Assembly: GCA_005954745.1 (NCBI GenBank)
Contig: CP040678.1
Coordinates: 124,001-188,000, forward strand
DNA: 64,000 nucleotides
DNA from: Halostella pelagica
GTDB taxonomy: Archaea; Halobacteriota; Halobacteria; Halobacteriales; Natronoarchaeaceae
Direction of reading: 5' to 3'
Shown here: one piece after another, positions 1 through 8,161 of the stretch
How positions within the stretch are numbered: the first letter of the stretch is position 1
Layout of the letters: each line of letters starts with the position of its first letter
Notes under the pieces: generated by a model
The model's input: only the letters and a program-made list of their open reading frames with translations
Database searches by the model: none
What the model was told of the DNA's origin: nothing
Program-made: the position numbers and the translations under genes

Positions 1-1682
1 ACGTGGGGACCGGCGCGCTGATGGGCGTCCCCGGTCACGACGACCGCGACCACGAGTTCGCCTCGAAGATGGGCGTCGACATCGCGCCCGTCGTCGCGCC
101 CGATACGGGCGAGGACGACGGGCCCGAAGCGCCCGACGTCTCCGAGTCGGCGTTCACCGACGACGGCGTCCTCGTCAACTCCGGGGAGTACTCCGGTCTG
201 GACAGCGAGAGCGCCCGCGAGGCGATCACTGCGGACACTGCGGGAGCCGAGGAGGCGACCCAGTACCGCCTGCGCGACTGGGGCATCTCCCGGCAGCGCT
301 ACTGGGGCACGCCGATCCCCGTTATCCACTGCGACGACTGCGGCCCTGTGATGGTGCCCGAGGAGGACCTGCCGGTGGAGTTACCGGAGTTCATCAACAC
401 CACCGGCAACCCGCTCGACGAGGCCGAAGAGTGGAAACAGACGACCTGTCCCGACTGCGGCGCGGACGCGGTCCGCGAGACGGATACGATGGACACCTTC
501 GTCGACTCCTCGTGGTACTTCCTGCGGTACGTCTCCCCGGACCTGCCGGACGCGCCGTTCGACCCGGCACGGACCAACGACTGGATGCCGGTCGACCAGT
601 ACGTCGGCGGCATCGAACACGCCGTGATGCATCTGCTTTACTCTCGCTTCTTCACGAAGGCACTCGCCGACTACGAGGGATTAGAGCACCGCGAGCCCTT
701 CACCAACCTGCTCGCGCAGGGGATGGTTCAGTTAGAGGGAGAGGCGATGTCGAAGTCGAAAGGGAACACGGTCTCGCCCCAGCGCATCGTCGAGGAGTAC
801 GGTGCCGACACCGCTCGCCTGTTCATGATGCAGGCGGCCCAGCCCGAACGCGACTTCGACTGGACCGAGGAGGGTGTCCGCTCGACGTACCGGTTCCTCG
901 GCCGACTGAAAGACCTGGTGCAGTCGTTCGACCCCGACGCCGGCGGGTCGGGAGACGACCCGATAACCGACTACGTCGCCGACGAGATAGACGCCTCCGT
1001 CGCCGTCGCGACCGAGGAGTACGACGACCTGACGTTCAACGTCGCGCTCCGCGAGGCGCAGGAACTGGTCGGAACGCTGCGACAGTACCGCGACTACGCC
1101 GACCCTCACCCCGAGACGTTCGAGCGCGGACTGGCTGTCGCCGTCCGATTGCTGGCCCCGGTGACGCCGCACCTGGCCGAGGAACTGTACGACGAACTCG
1201 GCGGCGACGGGTTCGTCGCCGAGGCCGAGTGGCCGAGCGCTGACGTCGACCGAGAGACGGCCGAAAAGCGCCGGCAACTGGTGGAAAACACCCGCGAAGA
1301 TGTCCGTCAGATCGTCGAGGTCGCGGGCATCGAAAACCCCGAGCGCATCGACATCGTCGTCACGCCCGAGTGGAAGTTCGACGCACTCGGCATCGCGGTC
1401 GAGAGCGACGCCGACAACCTCATCTCCGAACTGATGGGCGAGTCCCACATCCGCGAGCAGGGCGACGCGGCGGCCTCTTACGGGCAGGACCTTCAGGCGG
1501 AGCGCGAGGCGCTGTCGATGACGCTCGCTCCCGAGGACGAGTACGAGTCTCTCGTGGCCGCGGCGTGGCTCGTCGAGCGCGAGTTCGACGCCTCGGCCCG
1601 CGTCGTCCGCGCCGACGAGGCGGACGACGACGTCGCGAACACGGCCGAACCGGGCCGTCCCGCCATCGACATCGTGGAGTAA
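1..1682 (+). CDS. leuS: Leucyl-tRNA synthetase, C-terminal part (5' end outside window)
   Basis: Charges tRNA-Leu with leucine. The fragment is open from the window edge in the frame of base 3. It begins in the CP1 editing domain with the [15 protein letters not shown] motif, then [19 protein letters not shown], a Cys-rich insert (CDDCG and CPDCG), the catalytic segment around [13 protein letters not shown], the class I signature AMSKSKGN near base 745 (the first Lys of KMSKS is Ala here) and an alpha-helical anticodon-binding domain. The order editing domain, then [12 protein letters not shown], then the Cys insert matches bacterial-type LeuRS, which is known for haloarchaea. Only the N-terminal catalytic part is missing, because of the window boundary rather than truncation. 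Confidence 0.97.
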   Translation, partial: VGTGALMGVPGHDDRDHEFASKMGVDIAPVVAPDTGEDDGPEAPDVSESAFTDDGVLVNSGEYSGLDSESAREAITADTAGAEEATQYRLRDWGISRQRYWGTPIPVIHCDDCGPVMVPEEDLPVELPEFINTTGNPLDEAEEWKQTTCPDCGADAVRETDTMDTFVDSSWYFLRYVSPDLPDAPFDPARTNDWMPVDQYVGGIEHAVMHLLYSRFFTKALADYEGLEHREPFTNLLAQGMVQLEGEAMSKSKGNTVSPQRIVEEYGADTARLFMMQAAQPERDFDWTEEGVRSTYRFLGRLKDLVQSFDPDAGGSGDDPITDYVADEIDASVAVATEEYDDLTFNVALREAQELVGTLRQYRDYADPHPETFERGLAVAVRLLAPVTPHLAEELYDELGGDGFVAEAEWPSADVDRETAEKRRQLVENTREDVRQIVEVAGIENPERIDIVVTPEWKFDALGIAVESDADNLISELMGESHIREQGDAAASYGQDLQAEREALSMTLAPEDEYESLVAAAWLVEREFDASARVVRADEADDDVANTAEPGRPAIDIVE

Positions 1683-1692
1683 CTCTCCCGCG

Positions 1693-1881
1693 TCACCGAT
1701 ATCTGATCGCCCAGGTGGTGGCCGTCCCGGCGAGAAATGCCGCGACGCCGGAGAGAACGGCCGTCACCGCGCGCGAAACCGGGTCCAGCGAAGCGCTGAA
1801 CCAAGCGAACACGGTTAGTATCACTGCGACCGCCAGGATCGATGCCCACTCCGTATCGGAGAACTTAGTGACACCCGACAT
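1693..1881 (-). CDS. Small two-helix membrane protein, unknown function
   Basis: 62 residues with two hydrophobic segments (about residues 13-32 and 36-59) joined by a short polar turn, so probably a small integral membrane protein. I do not recognise a family. It converges on leuS with an 10-base gap. A TATA-like AGTATTTAGTAC on the minus strand (1903-1914) is centred about 27 bases before the ATG, the spacing expected for a leaderless haloarchaeal transcript, which supports both the gene and its start. Confidence 0.65.
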   Translation of the reverse strand: MSGVTKFSDTEWASILAVAVILTVFAWFSASLDPVSRAVTAVLSGVAAFLAGTATTWAIRYR

Positions 1882-1929
1882 ACGTTCAGGCTTACCTATC
1901 CCGTACTAAATACTGGGCGTTCGAACCCG

Positions 1930-2361
1930 TCACTCGATATCGATCTGGCGTCCCTCGGTCGACCCCTCCCGCTTGGGGAGACTCACCGTCAGAACGCCGT
2001 TGGCGTACGACGCCGAGACGGCGTCCTCGTCCACTTCCCCGGGCAGCGTTAGCGTTCGGCTGACCGACTTCTGGCGTCGCTCGCGGCGGTGGTACTGCAT
2101 CCCGTCGCTTTCGCTCTCCTGTTCGTGCTCTCGTGCCGTGCTCGCCTCCAGTTTGAGGCGGTCACCCGCGACGGTGAGGTCTATCTCGTCGGTGCCGTAC
2201 CCTGGCAGATCCGCGGTCACGACGAACTCCTCGTCGTCCTCCGCTACGTCGACCGCGATACCCTGTAACTCCGCCCCTGCGCCGCGGAGCAGTCCTTCCT
2301 CGGCCTGCCGACTCATCCGGTCTAGCATCTCCTGAACGTCGTCGAATGGATTGTGTTGCAT
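1930..2361 (-). CDS. Hsp20 / alpha-crystallin family small heat shock protein
   Basis: Cytoplasmic ATP-independent holdase chaperone, forming oligomers that bind unfolding proteins. 143 residues: a short N-terminal arm (MQHNPFDDVQEMLDRMSRQ), then an alpha-crystallin domain from about residue 45 to 135 with the signatures DLPGYGTDEIDLTV and YANGVLTVSLPK. Length and domain order match archaeal Hsp20. A purine-rich GAGGGGG lies just before the ATG. It is monocistronic between two membrane-protein genes. Haloarchaea usually encode several Hsp20 paralogues, so no specific symbol is assigned. Confidence 0.93.
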   Translation of the reverse strand: MQHNPFDDVQEMLDRMSRQAEEGLLRGAGAELQGIAVDVAEDDEEFVVTADLPGYGTDEIDLTVAGDRLKLEASTAREHEQESESDGMQYHRRERRQKSVSRTLTLPGEVDEDAVSASYANGVLTVSLPKREGSTEGRQIDIE

Positions 2362-2488
2362 GGTCCCCCTCGTGATTCAGTAGCACGCTAGCGGGCTTAA
2401 AGTTCGTCCCTGCGACGCCGCCCGGGAGATATTTTCCCGCTCTGAAGCCGAGAGAATGCTTTATTACGATCTGGGCGGTACTGTACGT

Positions 2489-2899
2489 ATGAAACGCCGG
2501 TGGCTCACCGTACTCGGCTGTCTCATCGTCGCTGGCTGGACCGCCGTGGTTCTGGCGTTCGGATCGTTCCAGTCCCCCGACCCGCTGTTTCTGGTCGGCA
2601 CAGTGCCGTTTCTGCTCGCGGGCGTCATGTTCGCCCTCGCAGGAACGACCGAGAGCCTCGGCGGCATCGAGTGGTATCAGCTCTCCGGCCTCGGCGACGT
2701 ACTGATAGGACTATCCATGTCCGCCCAGTTCCTGTGGACCGCGACGCGGAGCGGTAGCGTTCCCGGGGACGCGCTCGTCGTCGACGCGATCATGGCGGTC
2801 GGCGGCCTCTCGCTCGTGTTCATCGGGATCGACTGGATACGCGGCGGCAAGCACTTCGACCTCTCGACGTACGAGTCCGGGCCGATATTCGACGGGTGA
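2489..2899 (+). CDS. Four-helix membrane protein, unknown function
   Basis: About 136 residues starting MKRRWLTVLG. Four hydrophobic segments: WLTVLGCLIVAGWTAVVL, PLFLVGTVPFLLAGVMFALA, a third around LGDVLIGLSMSAQFLW, and ALVVDAIMAVGGLSLVFIGI. A start 33 bases upstream is possible in frame, but a TATA-like TTTATTA at about 2459-2465 lies near -27 of the ATG at 2489, arguing for a leaderless start there. No family recognised. Its TGA stop is the first part of the inverted-repeat element that follows. Confidence 0.7.
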   Translation: MKRRWLTVLGCLIVAGWTAVVLAFGSFQSPDPLFLVGTVPFLLAGVMFALAGTTESLGGIEWYQLSGLGDVLIGLSMSAQFLWTATRSGSVPGDALVVDAIMAVGGLSLVFIGIDWIRGGKHFDLSTYESGPIFDG

Positions 2900-2978
2900 T
2901 ACTGACGGACAGAAGTCAGTGACGAATTTCGCGGGGACGTTCCCGCGAAATATCTGAAACAGTTACGTCCGACAGTAT
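2897..2978. repeat. 80-bp inverted-repeat element with internal hairpin
   Basis: The ends ATACTGACGGAC (2899-2910) and GTCCGACAGTAT (2967-2978) are inverted copies with one mismatch. Inside is a perfect 10-bp stem, ATTTCGCGGG (2926-2935) against CCCGCGAAAT (2942-2951). The left end overlaps the TGA of the upstream gene. It codes for nothing. It may be a small non-autonomous mobile element or a structured 3' end. Single ends of the same sequence recur elsewhere in the window. Confidence 0.6.
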
Positions 2979-3003
2979 AAGCGCCGTCGGTGCCGGCCGG
3001 TCC

Positions 3004-3085
3004 ATAAGAACTACTGTAACTGTGTACCGCTACGACCGCACGCACTCGTGCGGTCGATGCCGAAATGACTTACAGCAGTCCCTAT
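3004..3085. mobile_element. MITE-like inverted-repeat element, copy 1 (diverged)
   Basis: Left end ATAAGAACTACTGTAA (3004-3019) and the complement of the right end, ATAGGGACTGCTGTAA (3070-3085), agree at 13 of 16 positions. The core carries a perfect 10-bp hairpin, CGACCGCACG (3033-3042) with CGTGCGGTCG (3047-3056). Its left half aligns with the copy at 30684-30772 (shared AACTGT, TAC and a CGA(T/C)CGCACG core) and the right halves share ATGACTT. The right edge touches the stop codon of the peroxiredoxin gene. No transposase is present. Confidence 0.55.
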
Positions 3086-3534
3086 CAGAGCGCCGCGAGA
3101 CCGTCGTCCAGCAGGTCGCGGAGCACCTCGCGAGCGTGACCGTCCGGGGCCACGTCCTCGTAAACCGCGTACACCTCGCCGTCCGCGAGGACGAACGTCG
3201 TTCGGTCGGTCACGCCGCCGGTCCGGTCGACGTCGAACGCGTCGGCGACGTCGCCGTCGGGGTCCGCTAATAGGTCGAAATCGAGCCCCTCGGCCTCGCA
3301 GAACGCGCGGTGGTCGTCGACGGTGTCAGTGGAGACGCCGTACACCGTGATTCCGGCGTCGCGATAGCTCTCCAGTTCGGCCTGGAACTGCCGGGCTTCG
3401 GTCGTACAGCCGGGTGTGGCGTCTTTCGGATAGAAGTAAAGCACCGTCGGAGCGTCGCCGTCGATGCGGACCGTTCCGTCGTCCTGGTTGCGGGCGGCGA
3501 TCTCGGGCGCGTCGTCGCCGGGCGCGAGTGTCAT
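3085..3534 (-). CDS. bcp: Peroxiredoxin, BCP/PrxQ type
   Basis: Thiol peroxidase that reduces hydrogen peroxide and organic hydroperoxides. 149 residues, AhpC/TSA thioredoxin fold. The peroxidatic cysteine is Cys43 in FYPKDATPGCTTEA. The resolving cysteine usual in PrxQ five residues later (TPGCTxEAC) is replaced by Arg48, so the enzyme is either of 1-Cys type or uses Cys79 (RAFCEAEG). WG/TGGVTDRTTFVL is the usual C-terminal loop. Monocistronic, transcribed towards the MITE-like element and convergent with the four-helix protein gene. Confidence 0.92.
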   Translation of the reverse strand: MTLAPGDDAPEIAARNQDDGTVRIDGDAPTVLYFYPKDATPGCTTEARQFQAELESYRDAGITVYGVSTDTVDDHRAFCEAEGLDFDLLADPDGDVADAFDVDRTGGVTDRTTFVLADGEVYAVYEDVAPDGHAREVLRDLLDDGLAAL

Positions 3535-3591
3535 ACGCCGTCTTCGGCCCGGAGTGGAAAAGGCCCTCCGCCCGAGCGTCGGCGGCGGGTC

Positions 3592-3608
3592 TCCGTCCGA
3601 CAGTATCA
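3592..3608 (-). repeat. TGATACTG-CGGAC-GA motif at the pheA stop
   Basis: On the minus strand the pheA stop codon opens the 17-base sequence TGATACTGTCGGACGGA. The same sequence with one or two substitutions begins at the stop codons of the genes ending at 2899 and 15978. This could be a shared transcription-end signal or the remains of an inverted-repeat element. Confidence 0.5.
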
Positions 3609-4457
3609 GTAGAGGACGTGTTCGCTGTCGTAGGAGCCGAGGCGGCGGACCCAGCCGTTCTCGGCGATGTCTTCGATGACTTCCAGAGCGTCCTGCGTGC
3701 GGTCCTCGTACAGACCGGCGGCGATGTCGATGTGGAAGACGTAGTCCCCGAGACGCTCGCCGCTGGGTCGGGATTCGGCGCGCGTGAGGTTGATGTCCCG
3801 CTCCGCGAACGGTTCGAGCAGTTCGAGCAGGAGACCGGGGTAGTTCGCGTTGGGGTAGACGATGATCGACGTTTTGCCGCCGGCCGGCGAGCGGTCGCCA
3901 ACTGGCGCGAGGACGAAAAACCGCGTGGCGTTAGAGGTGCGGTCCTGGATGTCTTCGGCGAGGACCTGCAGTTCGCCTGCTGCGTCGTCAGACCGCGACT
4001 GACTGCTCGCGGAACTCGGTCCCGCGGCGTTTTCCGGGTGGCCGATAGCGGCAACAGCGGCGTCCTCGCGAGCGCGCTGGACGCCGCGAGCGGTGCTGGC
4101 GACGGCCTCTAGCTTCGCTGTCGGGTACTCCGCTTCCAGATAGTCCCGACACTGTGCCAGCGCCTGCGAGTGGCTGGCGACGACGGAGAACTCCGTTTCC
4201 TGGGCGAGGAGTGCGTGTCGGATCGGCGTAACTATCTCCTTGACGACGGCGATGTCGTGGGCGGCGAGCGCGTCTAACGTCTCCGTGACGCTGCCCTCGA
4301 TGCTGTTCTCGATGGGGACGATACCGCGGGGATACGTCCCGTCCGCCACCGCCTCGACGATTCCGGCGACCGACTCGCGGAACTCCACCGCGTCGGCGAC
4401 GGCGCTGGCCGCGCGGTGCGAGTAGGTCCCCTCGGGTCCGAGCGTAACTGCCTTCAT
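3606..4457 (-). CDS. pheA: Prephenate dehydratase
   Basis: Converts prephenate to phenylpyruvate in phenylalanine synthesis. 283 residues: periplasmic-binding-like catalytic domain (about 1-185) with LGPEGTYSHRAA at the N-terminus and the catalytic NATRFFVL (TRF) motif, followed by a C-terminal ACT domain (about 195-275) with YPGLLLELL and ESRPSGERLGDYVFHID, the phenylalanine-binding signature used for feedback inhibition. Standalone enzyme without a chorismate mutase domain, as usual in haloarchaea. The TGA stop is the start of the TACTGTCGGACGGA motif described in the findings. Confidence 0.96.
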   Translation of the reverse strand: MKAVTLGPEGTYSHRAASAVADAVEFRESVAGIVEAVADGTYPRGIVPIENSIEGSVTETLDALAAHDIAVVKEIVTPIRHALLAQETEFSVVASHSQALAQCRDYLEAEYPTAKLEAVASTARGVQRAREDAAVAAIGHPENAAGPSSASSQSRSDDAAGELQVLAEDIQDRTSNATRFFVLAPVGDRSPAGGKTSIIVYPNANYPGLLLELLEPFAERDINLTRAESRPSGERLGDYVFHIDIAAGLYEDRTQDALEVIEDIAENGWVRRLGSYDSEHVLY

Positions 4458-4537
4458 CGCTCGGGGTATCGCCCGTCACCGTCAAAAGGACTCTGATGTG
4501 ACCGGGACGCCGGTTCATGCCAGAGGCTGGTCCTGTC

Positions 4538-5308
4538 TCACGAGCGCGAGGGTATCGTCTTCAGGAACCGCTCGGGGTCCTCGTGGAAGCAGTCTCCGAC
4601 CACGATGGCGTCGGCACCGGCGTCTATGATCTCGTCCGCTCGCTGTTTCCTGTCGATACCACCGCCGTAGAGAAACACCGTGTCGTCGAGATACGTCGCC
4701 GCCGCCTCCACGTCGGCGGGACCGCCGTAGGTTCCGGAGTATTCGAGATAGAAGACGGGAAACCCGTAGAAGGATTCGGTCGCCAGCGCGGCCCCCGCTA
4801 CCTGCTCACTCGAATAGGCCGCGTCGACGCCCGACACTTCCGCTGCCGTCGATTCCAGGTTCTGGATCACGTACCCCTCGCCGATGATCTTGTTGGCCAT
4901 CCGTGAGACGACGTCGAGACCTTTCGACGCGATCAGGTCCCCGAGAACGGGCAGACCGGTCCCGAAGATCTCGTCCGGTTTGCTTCCGACCTCCGTGAAG
5001 AGGTCGACGTGCTTTTCGACGAAATGTTCCTTGTCGCCGTTGTACACCGCGGGTATCGCGACGAAGTCCGCTTCCTCGACCGTGTCCGTGGAGACGTGAC
5101 TCGAACTGTACGGCTCCTGTAACACCGGTTTCTCCGGGAACCGCCGCTTGATCGCCCGGATCGTATCGAGCGTGTTCTCCGCAGTGACGCCGTCCGACCC
5201 TCCGACTAACACCGCGTCCGTGCGATCGAGGACGTCGATATCGGGCGGAAGTTCCTTTGCCGGGTCCGCTTTCGTGACGTGAGTGATATCGCTCCAGTTC
5301 AGGTTCAT
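4538..5308 (-). CDS. Geranylgeranylglyceryl phosphate synthase family (PcrB/GGGPS)
   Basis: Predicted to join geranylgeranyl diphosphate to sn-glycerol-1-phosphate, the first committed step of archaeal ether-lipid synthesis. TIM-barrel of about 256 residues. Motifs seen: WSDITHVTKADPAK near the N-terminus, AVLVGGSDGVTAENT, GTGLPVLGD, EYSGTYGGPADVE, FLYGGGI and ADAIVVGDCFHED (phosphate-binding loop). An in-frame extension to 5404 exists, but its hydrophobic, Ser/Leu-rich translation is not family-like, so I chose the ATG at 5308. Members differ in prenyl chain length preference, which cannot be read here. Confidence 0.9.
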   Translation of the reverse strand: MNLNWSDITHVTKADPAKELPPDIDVLDRTDAVLVGGSDGVTAENTLDTIRAIKRRFPEKPVLQEPYSSSHVSTDTVEEADFVAIPAVYNGDKEHFVEKHVDLFTEVGSKPDEIFGTGLPVLGDLIASKGLDVVSRMANKIIGEGYVIQNLESTAAEVSGVDAAYSSEQVAGAALATESFYGFPVFYLEYSGTYGGPADVEAAATYLDDTVFLYGGGIDRKQRADEIIDAGADAIVVGDCFHEDPERFLKTIPSRS

Positions 5309-5400
5309 ATACGCCGAGACAGACAAGAGCAGTAAATAGCTGTTTTTCTTCCAGCGATGCCGATCGCTGGAGAGGCCTGTGACGGCCCGTCCCGACCGAA

Positions 5401-5649
5401 TCACTCGGATTCGCCGACCGGGTCGTACACGTTCTCCATCGCGGGGAACTCCCGGTTTTCGACCTCGTACCCCAGATGGTTGTGTCCCGCTGAGTCCCCG
5501 ACGAGGATCATGTCGACGCCGCCCGCGTCGACCTGTCGCGCGATGGGCGCGTCGTACGCCGTCAACATCGTCAGCGGTTCGCCGCTCTCGTACTTCTCAC
5601 GAACGTCCCGTATCGAAACCCGCGACAGATAGTAGTCACTGAAAGTCAA
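5401..5649 (-). pseudogene. panB: panB remnant: ketopantoate hydroxymethyltransferase with internal deletion
   Basis: The 82-aa frame begins with a clear PanB N-terminus ([40 protein letters not shown]), then runs directly into what looks like the family's C-terminal tail ([15 protein letters not shown], compare the ...ESGEFPADEH-like ends of haloarchaeal PanB). About 200 central residues, holding most of the TIM barrel and the catalytic Glu, are absent; the junction is near base 5466. The first codons (TFSDYYL) come from the inverted-repeat element at 5628-5711. It cannot be an active enzyme. An intact panB may lie elsewhere. Confidence 0.75.
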
Positions 5650-5711
5650 TGCATACCTGATCGCACGACTGCGATGCGATCAGCGTGAGGGCCGTTTCAG
5701 TGACTACTATC
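5628..5711. mobile_element. MITE-like inverted-repeat element, copy 2
   Basis: Perfect 17-bp terminal inverted repeat: GATAGTAGTCACTGAAA (5628-5644) and its complement at 5695-5711. An inner perfect 9-bp stem, CTGATCGCA (5657-5665) with TGCGATCAG (5675-5683). The core contains GATCGCACGA, also present in the copy at 30684-30772. It has no coding capacity and lies over the first codons of the panB remnant, consistent with insertion there. Confidence 0.65.
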
Positions 5712-5774
5712 GTTCGACCAGACGGACGAACGCACCGTAACTCTGTAGTTTGGCCGATAGCAGTCTGATCTCCC

Positions 5775-6518
5775 CTACTCGCCGCATCCGCCCGCCGAGA
5801 TCGTGACCGTCTCGGAGAGCGAGAGCGCGATCCGCTCGGGGTCGTCACGGGGTCCCGAAAGCGCCGTCCAGTTCTCGACCGTCCCGTCGTAGAACTCGCC
5901 GTACAGCGCCGCGTCCTCGTTGAACGCTGGCGCGATCGTGACGGAGAAGTCGTCGCCGAGTCCGGAGTACGCGCCCCCGTCGGTACGTCTCTCGTCCCAC
6001 GTCCAGTCGATCCGGTGAGTTTCGCCCTCGGTGGTCCAGTTGTCGTAGTTGTTTGTGTCGTTGTACTGGTCGTCTTGGACAGTCCACTCCCCGCTATCCG
6101 ACAGACCGGTGATGGTGAACGTGGCCGCGCCGCCGGCAGACGTGGTGTTGTTCGCCCCGTGGATACTCACCAGACTGAGAGTTCCATTGGGGTCTTCGTA
6201 CAGGAACAGCGTACTCGAATTCGGCTCCTGAAGGTCGTTCGTTCCGTCCGATCTGTACGAGGCGTTGGTATCGTTCCCTGTCGTATCGGGACTCCCGTAG
6301 TCGTAGAACTCCGCAACCGATCCGTTACCAGCGATCGGCGTAACTGTGTAACACTCACCGCCCTGCTCGACGGAGTACGGTTCGTCCTCCTGTGCCGCGA
6401 CGGTCCCGACCGTCATCGACAGCGCGGCAGCAATAACCACGAGTACGGTGATGACCCGCGTCGCTGTCTGCCGATCCACGTTTTCGGACGATCCGTACAG
6501 TAGAGCCCTTATTTGCAT
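5775..6518 (-). CDS. Secreted protein with signal peptide, unknown function
   Basis: Up to 247 residues. A hydrophobic signal segment, VITVLVVIAAALSMTVGTVAA, is followed by an acidic exported region rich in Asn-X-Ser/Thr sequons (GNGS, NDTN, NNTT, NWTT, NWTA), expected to be N-glycosylated on the cell surface. Two cysteines (GECYTV near the mature N-terminus, GGCGE at the C-terminus) could pair. No C-terminal anchor is seen. The ATG at 6518 gives 13 residues before a GTG at 6479; a TATA-like AAATAAGG near 6511 would make the GTG the leaderless start, so 6479 is quite possible. No family recognised. Confidence 0.75.
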   Translation of the reverse strand: MQIRALLYGSSENVDRQTATRVITVLVVIAAALSMTVGTVAAQEDEPYSVEQGGECYTVTPIAGNGSVAEFYDYGSPDTTGNDTNASYRSDGTNDLQEPNSSTLFLYEDPNGTLSLVSIHGANNTTSAGGAATFTITGLSDSGEWTVQDDQYNDTNNYDNWTTEGETHRIDWTWDERRTDGGAYSGLGDDFSVTIAPAFNEDAALYGEFYDGTVENWTALSGPRDDPERIALSLSETVTISAGGCGE

Positions 6519-6709
6519 GCAGTCCCGCTTGCCCGACGGTCCCTATTGTAATGATTGGAGTAGCGGGTCCGTGACGAAGCAAAACCGTCCCTATTCGCGG
6601 ACAAGTGTAGGTTACTGAACTGCTCGCGAGAAGCGAACGGTCAGCGCGGCGTCCGTCGTTCAGGCGTCGGCCCCGCTCGGACCGGCCGACAGGAGTACCG
6701 GAAGCCGCG

Positions 6710-8161
6710 CTATCGGTTCAGCGTGTGTATCGCCTGTCCTAGCGCGTTCTCGCAGGCCTCCATCACGGCCTCCGCGAGCGTCGGATGGGTGTGAATAGTC
6801 GCGGCAACGTCCTCCAACGTCGCACCCATCTCGACCGCGAGAGTGAGTTCGGCGACCAGTTCCGAGGCCTCCGGGCCCGCTATCTGCGCGCCGAGGATGA
6901 AGCCGCTCTCCTCGTCGGCGACGACGCGGACGAACCCCTCGCTGTCGCCTGTCGTCAGGGCGCGGCCGCTTGCACGGAACGGGAACTCGCCGACGACGGG
7001 GTCGAAGCCGTCCGCTTCGGCCTCCTCCTCGGTGAGACCGACGGTGGCGATCTCCGGGTCGGTAAACACCGCGGCGGGGACGGCCTGGTAATCGAGCGCG
7101 GCCGGTTCCCCGGCGATGACCTCCGCGGCGACTTCGCCCTCCTTGCTCCCCTTGTGGGCGAGCATCGGTTCGCCGGCGACGTCGCCGACGGCGAAGATGT
7201 GGTCTTTCTCGGTCCGGGCGCGGTCGTCCGTCTCGATGAAGCCGTTGTCGTTCGTCTCGATGCCCGCTGCTTCCAGGTTGAGCGTATCCGTCACCGGCTG
7301 GCGGCCGACGGCGACGAGTACGTTGTCGGCGTCGAACGTCTCCGCCGCACCGCCGTCGGCTTCCGCGGCGACTTCCTCCTCCATCGCTTCCGTCGAAACG
7401 CGGATGCCGTCGTCGGTCTCCTCCCACCCGGTCGCCGTCCGGCCGAAGTGGAAGTCGATGCCGAGTTCTTCTGCGCGCTTTTTCACGGGCCGAGTGAGGT
7501 CCGACTCGTAGGCCGGAAGCACGGAATCAAGCATCTCGATGACGGTGACGTCAGTCCCGAGTTTCGCGAAGACGGTCGAGAGTTCCATGCCGATGTAGCC
7601 CGCACCGATGACGACCAGGCGTTCGGGGACCGAGTCGAGAGCGAGCGCCTGTCGAGAGTCGAGCACCGGTTCGTCGTCGAACGAGAAGCCCGGAATCTCG
7701 ATGGGGCGCGACCCCGTCGCGATGATCGCGTGCTCGAACTCGACGGATTCGCTCCCCTGTCCCTCGCCGGAGTGACCGACGCGGACGCTGTTCTCGTCGG
7801 CGAACTCCGCCTGCCCCTCGATGAGGTTGACGCCGTTTGCCTTGTTCAGTTTCTCGACGCCGCCGGTCAACTGGTCGACCACGCTGTCTTTCCACTCGAC
7901 CATCTGGGCCATGTCGACCGCGGGGTCGGCGTGGATCCCCATCTCCTCGGCGTTGCCCGCCTCGTGGGCCACGTCGGCGGCGGTTATCATCGCCTTCGAG
8001 GGGATACAGCCGTGGTTGAGGCAGGTCCCGCCGTAGGCGTTCTTCTCGACGAGCGTCACGTCGAGGTCTAACTGGCCGGCGCGGATAGCGGCGGTGTACC
8101 CGCCGGGCCCCGCGCCGATGACCAGCACGTCCGTTCCAGTTGCGATGTCTCCAACGACCAT
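6710..8161 (-). CDS. lpdA: Dihydrolipoyl dehydrogenase (E3)
   Basis: Flavoprotein that reoxidises dihydrolipoyl groups on E2 with NAD. 483 residues. FAD-binding GAGPGGYTAA at 16-25, redox-active disulfide Cys47-Cys52 in GGTCLNHGCIPSKAM, NAD-binding VIGAGYIGMELS, second FAD motif FAVGDVAGEPMLAHKG, and the C-terminal dimerisation domain with the catalytic HTHPTLAEA. Last gene of the E1a-E1b-E2-E3 operon; its ATG overlaps the E2 stop by one base. Haloarchaea carry dihydrolipoyl dehydrogenase even though pyruvate oxidation runs through ferredoxin oxidoreductases. Confidence 0.97.
   Translation of the reverse strand: MVVGDIATGTDVLVIGAGPGGYTAAIRAGQLDLDVTLVEKNAYGGTCLNHGCIPSKAMITAADVAHEAGNAEEMGIHADPAVDMAQMVEWKDSVVDQLTGGVEKLNKANGVNLIEGQAEFADENSVRVGHSGEGQGSESVEFEHAIIATGSRPIEIPGFSFDDEPVLDSRQALALDSVPERLVVIGAGYIGMELSTVFAKLGTDVTVIEMLDSVLPAYESDLTRPVKKRAEELGIDFHFGRTATGWEETDDGIRVSTEAMEEEVAAEADGGAAETFDADNVLVAVGRQPVTDTLNLEAAGIETNDNGFIETDDRARTEKDHIFAVGDVAGEPMLAHKGSKEGEVAAEVIAGEPAALDYQAVPAAVFTDPEIATVGLTEEEAEADGFDPVVGEFPFRASGRALTTGDSEGFVRVVADEESGFILGAQIAGPEASELVAELTLAVEMGATLEDVAATIHTHPTLAEAVMEACENALGQAIHTLNR

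Noticed and set aside
6519-6709. Possible further MITE-like copy between the secreted protein gene and lpdA
   Set aside because: GGTCCCTATTG and CGTCCCTATTC recur at about 50 bases, but in direct orientation and without inverted ends or the shared core.
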